A stretch of 64,000 bases of DNA, taken from NCBI GenBank assembly GCA_963783835.1, contig CAWAOX010000013.1, positions 62,001-126,000 on the forward strand. The letters run 5' to 3'. Below are positions 61,067 through 64,000 of this stretch, in pieces. The notes under the pieces are model-generated. The model made no database searches. It saw only the letters and a list, made by a program, of their open reading frames with translations, and was not told the origin of the DNA. The DNA is from CAIQPS01 sp963783835 (GTDB taxonomy: Bacteria > Actinomycetota > Thermoleophilia > RBG-16-64-13). The first letter of the stretch is position 1; every line of letters begins with the position of its first letter. The translations under genes and the position numbers were made by a program.

Positions 61067-61568
61067 GCCACGCCTTCTATCTGGACGTCGACCGCTGCAC
61101 CGGCTGCTTCACCTGCGCCGTGGCCTGCATGGATCAGAACGACCTGGAGATCGGCATCGAGCCGACCGCCTGGCGCCAGGTATTCACGGTGGAGACGGGT
61201 TCGGGCGCGGATGCCCGCCTGCGCTACATCTCTCTCGCCTGCATGCATTGTGAAGACGCCCCTTGCCTGATGGCCTGCCCCACCGGGCGCCATCGCCCGC
61301 GAAGCCGGGCACTCGAGTAGTCAGGGTGAGCGCCGAACTGTGCATCGGCTGTCACAGTTGCTCCATCTCCTGCCCCTTCGGGGTGCCCCGCTTCGGCAAG
61401 GACGGCACCATGCAGAAGTGCGACCTGTGCAGCGTCAGGCTGGAGTACGGCATGGAGCCGGCCTGCGTCCGCGCCTGCCCGACCAAGGCGCTCAAGCAGG
61501 GCGACCCGAACACCCTCTCGATGGACGTGGAGAAGAAGGCGGCCGCGCGACTCGCCGCGGGGTCGTAG
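61063..61568 (+). CDS. Polyferredoxin electron-transfer subunit of the molybdo-enzyme (two +1 frameshifts)
   Basis: Restored length is about 167 residues with four [4Fe-4S] motifs of the DmsB/PhsB/NrfC type: CTGCFTCAVACMDQND, CMHCEDAPCLMACPTGAI, CIGCHSCSISCPFGVP and CDLCSVRLEYGMEPACVRAC followed by PTKAL. The printed sequence has one extra G at 61285-61287 and another at 61307-61309. With both removed, the middle reads PTGAIAREAGTRVVRVSAEL in frame. ATG overlaps the molybdo-enzyme stop (ATGA). No membrane-anchor subunit follows, which agrees with a soluble enzyme. Confidence 0.85.
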
Positions 61569-61611
61569 AGAGCAGGGCTGGAGCCGGCGACACCGGGCTC
61601 GCCGGGGGGCG

Positions 61612-62571
61612 CTAGACGGCCTGATCTTCCGCGGCGGCGACCAGCGCGCGCAGGTTGCGCCCCAGCACCGTCGAGTAGTCCTCGAGGTCGAGAGCGGCCA
61701 GCTTGGCCCGTACCCCGGGCGGCAGTTGCTCGCCAGGCAGGCCTCGCAGTATCCAGTCGGTCTGTTCCCGGTCGAACTCGGCGACCACTCTTGGAATGCG
61801 TAGATGCACCCGGTTGGCCGAGCACATCTCCTGGCAGCGCATGCAACCGACCAGGCTGTTGTGCCCGCGAGGGTCCACCCACTCCGGCCACTCGCCCTCG
61901 TGCTCGTTGAAGTACGTGAGGCAGTGCTCGGCGTCGATGACCTTGCCGTCGTAGGGGATGCATCCGGTCGGGCATACGTGGTGGCAGTTGCGACAGGGCG
62001 GGCAGCAACTCAAGCGCCAGCTCCCCTTGCTCCTGTAGTCCTCGACGTGCAAGGGCGCGTCGGTGCAGAAGGCATCCAGGCGGACGAGCGACCCCATGTT
62101 TCGAACGTAGGCCACGTTGTTGCGGCCGTATTGAGCCAGGCCGGTGCGCACGGCCAGGAGCTTGACGGGTATGCGCGCCCGCCCCACCTTGAACCCGGCG
62201 GGGTCTAGGATCGAGCGCATGACTTCCAGGCACCGCTCGGTGGCGTCGCTGGAGATGTACGTGGGCGGTATGACCGCTTCGAAAGGTCCGCTTTCGAGCT
62301 GGAACCGGACTTTCACCACCGGCGACTGCGAGGCGGCGACGATCAGGGCGCGAGGCGCCCCCACCTCCTCAGGGCACGAGAATGTGAGACTTTCGGCGTA
62401 CTCAGCCAGCAGGCTGTCGGTCACCTGCCCGGTGCCCTGAAGGTCAGCGAGGATAGCGGCGAGCTCTCCGGCCACCGAAACATCGGCGAGCCGGTGGGCG
62501 AACCCGGCATCGTCGAGGGCTCTTCGGAGACTGCGAGTAAGCTCGTCGCTGACGGGTCGGCCCTCGGTCAC
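61612..62571 (-). CDS. QueG-like protein with double [4Fe-4S] cluster domain
   Basis: A 319-residue iron-sulfur protein. The C-terminal half resembles epoxyqueuosine reductase and reductive-dehalogenase-type double-cluster domains: CCPPCRNCHHVCPTGCIPYD and LVGCMRCQEMCSANR, eight or nine cysteines arranged as two clusters. The N-terminal half (YAESLTFSCPEEVGAPRALI, RTGLAQYGRNNVAYVRNMGS) also matches the GLGWIGKN-like core of QueG-type proteins, but the GxxxxGK motif is replaced. The true QueG function is therefore doubtful. The GTG start overlaps the upstream gene stop (GTGA). Confidence 0.72.
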   Translation of the reverse strand: MTEGRPVSDELTRSLRRALDDAGFAHRLADVSVAGELAAILADLQGTGQVTDSLLAEYAESLTFSCPEEVGAPRALIVAASQSPVVKVRFQLESGPFEAVIPPTYISSDATERCLEVMRSILDPAGFKVGRARIPVKLLAVRTGLAQYGRNNVAYVRNMGSLVRLDAFCTDAPLHVEDYRSKGSWRLSCCPPCRNCHHVCPTGCIPYDGKVIDAEHCLTYFNEHEGEWPEWVDPRGHNSLVGCMRCQEMCSANRVHLRIPRVVAEFDREQTDWILRGLPGEQLPPGVRAKLAALDLEDYSTVLGRNLRALVAAAEDQAV

Positions 62572-64000
62572 GGCGCGGTCGGGAGCATCTGCTCCCCGCG
62601 GTCCTTGCCGCTCACCCCGTAGGTGATGATCATGCGGTCGGTTATCCACTCCACCGGGCAGCGGTCGTCGGTCCAGAAGTCGCTCATCGGCGCTACTTGC
62701 GTCCACTCCTTGGTGAGCAGGTCGGTGAGAGGCAGGATGTCGTTCGGCGCCTGGGCCGCGCGCTGGGCGAGCAGCGCCGGATCGCTGTCCTGGGCGAACC
62801 CGAGCACCAGTTGGTTGAAATTCAGGGCCGGCCACTTCATCACGAGCGGGAACTGGGTGGCCAGCGTTCCCGAGACGGCGCGGGAAAGCCGGTCGTCGCC
62901 GGGGACCGTGGAGACGTTGAGGGCGACGATCCCGTCGGGGGCCAGATGGTCGCGGCACAGCTTGAAGAAGTCCGCGGTGGCCAGATAGAAGGGCACGTAC
63001 GGCTGGCGGTAGGCGTCGATGAAGATGAGGTCGTACTTCTCCTTGGCGGACTGCAGGAACGGGCGGGCATCGGCGCTGATGACGTCCAGCCGCGGGTTGT
63101 CGGTCGCGCCGAAGTACTTCTTGGCGACCGCGTTGACTTCGGGGTCGATCTCGACGCCGTCGATTGACGCATCCGGATAGTAGACGCCGAACGAGCGGGC
63201 GGTGGTCCCCCCGGCGTTCCCGAGGATGGCGATCCGCTTGACCGGGCGCTCCATCAGAGCCGGCACGGTCAGGAACATATCCCACTCCCCCCCGGTCAGC
63301 ACCGTGTTGGGGCGCCAGAGAGAATGTACGGCGAAGCCTTCGTTCAGGTAGAGCAGGTGGGCCTCGTTTCGCTCAACCACCTGGACGAACTGGTACCGCG
63401 ATTCGCTCTCGTAGATGAGGCCGGCAGTCGCTTTGACTGCACCGGGCGGGATGGCGAGGAGACAGGCCAGTACCACCGGGACGACGAGCCAACGCCAGCC
63501 CAGGAGCAGACACGCGGCGGCGGCGATGATCGCCGCCGCCGCGATCAGGGTGCGTTGGGTACCGAGCAGGGGGATCGTCACGAGGGGCGGGAGAAACGTG
63601 CCGACGAGACTGCCGGCGGTCGACAGGGCGAAGATGCGCCCGGCCGTCGAGCCGGCCTTGTCCATGTCCGTTATGCCGAGGCGGATGGCGAACGGAGTGA
63701 CCATCCCAAGCAGCAACACCGAGGGCACGAACAGGATCACGCAGGCGAAGAACGACCCGAGCACGGCGCCGGTGGACACCGAGTCGATGCCGTTGATGGT
63801 CACGTTGAGGAACGGCCGGGCCACGAACGGGATGATGGCGGTGAGGACGGCGCCGCCCAGCACGATGAAGCCCAGCAGCCGCGAGCTCGGCCACCTGTCG
63901 GCCAGCCGGCCCCCGATGATGTACCCGAGCGACAGGGCGATGAGGATCAGACCGATGATGTTCGCCCAGATCATGGTGGACGACCCGAAGTAGGGAGCGA
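62568..64000 (-). CDS. Membrane-bound spermidine synthase-like protein (5' end beyond the window)
   Basis: The protein combines membrane helices (from the right edge to about residue 200 of the visible part: IIGLILIALSLGYIIGGRLA, VPSVLLLGMVTPFAIRLG, AGSLVGTFLPPLVTIPLL) with a Rossmann aminopropyltransferase-type domain. The latter shows GGEWDMFLTVPALMERPVKR, IAILGNAGGTTARSFGVYYP, GVEIDPEVNAVAKKYF and YDLIFIDAYRQPYVPFYLA. The frame is open from 63974 to the edge (APYFGSST before MIWANI), so the start is outside. In this branch the family function is often not polyamine synthesis; substrate unknown. It is translationally coupled to the QueG-like gene. Confidence 0.8.
   Translation of the reverse strand, partial: APYFGSSTMIWANIIGLILIALSLGYIIGGRLADRWPSSRLLGFIVLGGAVLTAIIPFVARPFLNVTINGIDSVSTGAVLGSFFACVILFVPSVLLLGMVTPFAIRLGITDMDKAGSTAGRIFALSTAGSLVGTFLPPLVTIPLLGTQRTLIAAAAIIAAAACLLLGWRWLVVPVVLACLLAIPPGAVKATAGLIYESESRYQFVQVVERNEAHLLYLNEGFAVHSLWRPNTVLTGGEWDMFLTVPALMERPVKRIAILGNAGGTTARSFGVYYPDASIDGVEIDPEVNAVAKKYFGATDNPRLDVISADARPFLQSAKEKYDLIFIDAYRQPYVPFYLATADFFKLCRDHLAPDGIVALNVSTVPGDDRLSRAVSGTLATQFPLVMKWPALNFNQLVLGFAQDSDPALLAQRAAQAPNDILPLTDLLTKEWTQVAPMSDFWTDDRCPVEWITDRMIITYGVSGKDRGEQMLPTAP

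Overview
The window is about 64 kb of high-GC DNA from an anaerobic or facultatively anaerobic member of the Actinomycetota. The lineage signs are the actinobacterial Ser/Thr kinase - FHA - PP2C - RodA - PbpA - PASTA kinase cluster, a dgt-dnaG-rpoD cluster, many GTG/TTG starts and GTGA/ATGA overlaps. The fused alpha-beta glycyl-tRNA synthetase, the trimeric [FeFe]-hydrogenase, pyruvate phosphate dikinase and a cytoplasmic molybdo-enzyme point to an anaerobic, deep-branching lineage rather than a typical aerobic actinomycete. I cannot assign a genus. No phage, insertion sequence or CRISPR array was seen.

Layout. 1-3.4 kb: hydC(partial)-hydB-hydA, a NAD(P)-linked and probably electron-bifurcating [FeFe]-hydrogenase, riddled with apparent +1 frameshifts and closed by a perfect terminator hairpin. 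3.5-9.7 kb: PLP decarboxylase, a small unknown gene, a MauE-TlpA fusion, tRNA-Val and a copper P-type ATPase. 9.7-14 kb: a CHASE4-like/GAF/GGDEF/HD-GYP c-di-GMP protein, a primary-type sigma factor and an HxlR regulator. 14-22 kb: gatCAB, cold-shock protein, a second sigma-70, primase and dGTPase. 22-26.6 kb: ppdK and a divergent radical SAM enzyme. 26.6-38.9 kb: an eight-gene minus-strand operon that joins cell-wall elongation and its phospho-signalling to glyQS. 38.9-39.4 kb: non-coding DNA with two inverted copies of a palindromic element, then tRNA-Leu. 39.4-46 kb: two membrane proteins, pheA, serS, pncA, pncB. 46-53 kb: small membrane protein, tRNA-Ser, chloride channel and three exported proteins (two lipoproteins and a beta-propeller). 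53-64 kb: an anaerobic redox region with a ferredoxin, two MFS transporters, a flavin reductase, an FAD oxidoreductase - molybdopterin enzyme - ferredoxin operon, a QueG-like iron-sulfur protein and a membrane aminopropyltransferase-like protein running off the right edge.

How the parts work together. The hydrogenase, PpdK, ferredoxins and molybdo-enzyme suggest fermentative or anaerobic respiratory metabolism with pyridine-nucleotide and ferredoxin pools linked by flavin and Fe-S enzymes. The kinase/FHA/PP2C genes are translationally coupled to RodA and PbpA, as in other actinobacteria where they control peptidoglycan synthesis.

Sequence quality. At least fifteen single-base insertions each break an otherwise intact reading frame: ten in the first 2.5 kb, then near 9975, 17181, 57893, 61285 and 61307. 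All are +1, and none comes with a nonsense mutation in the restored frame. I read these as probable assembly or consensus errors and annotate the restored genes.
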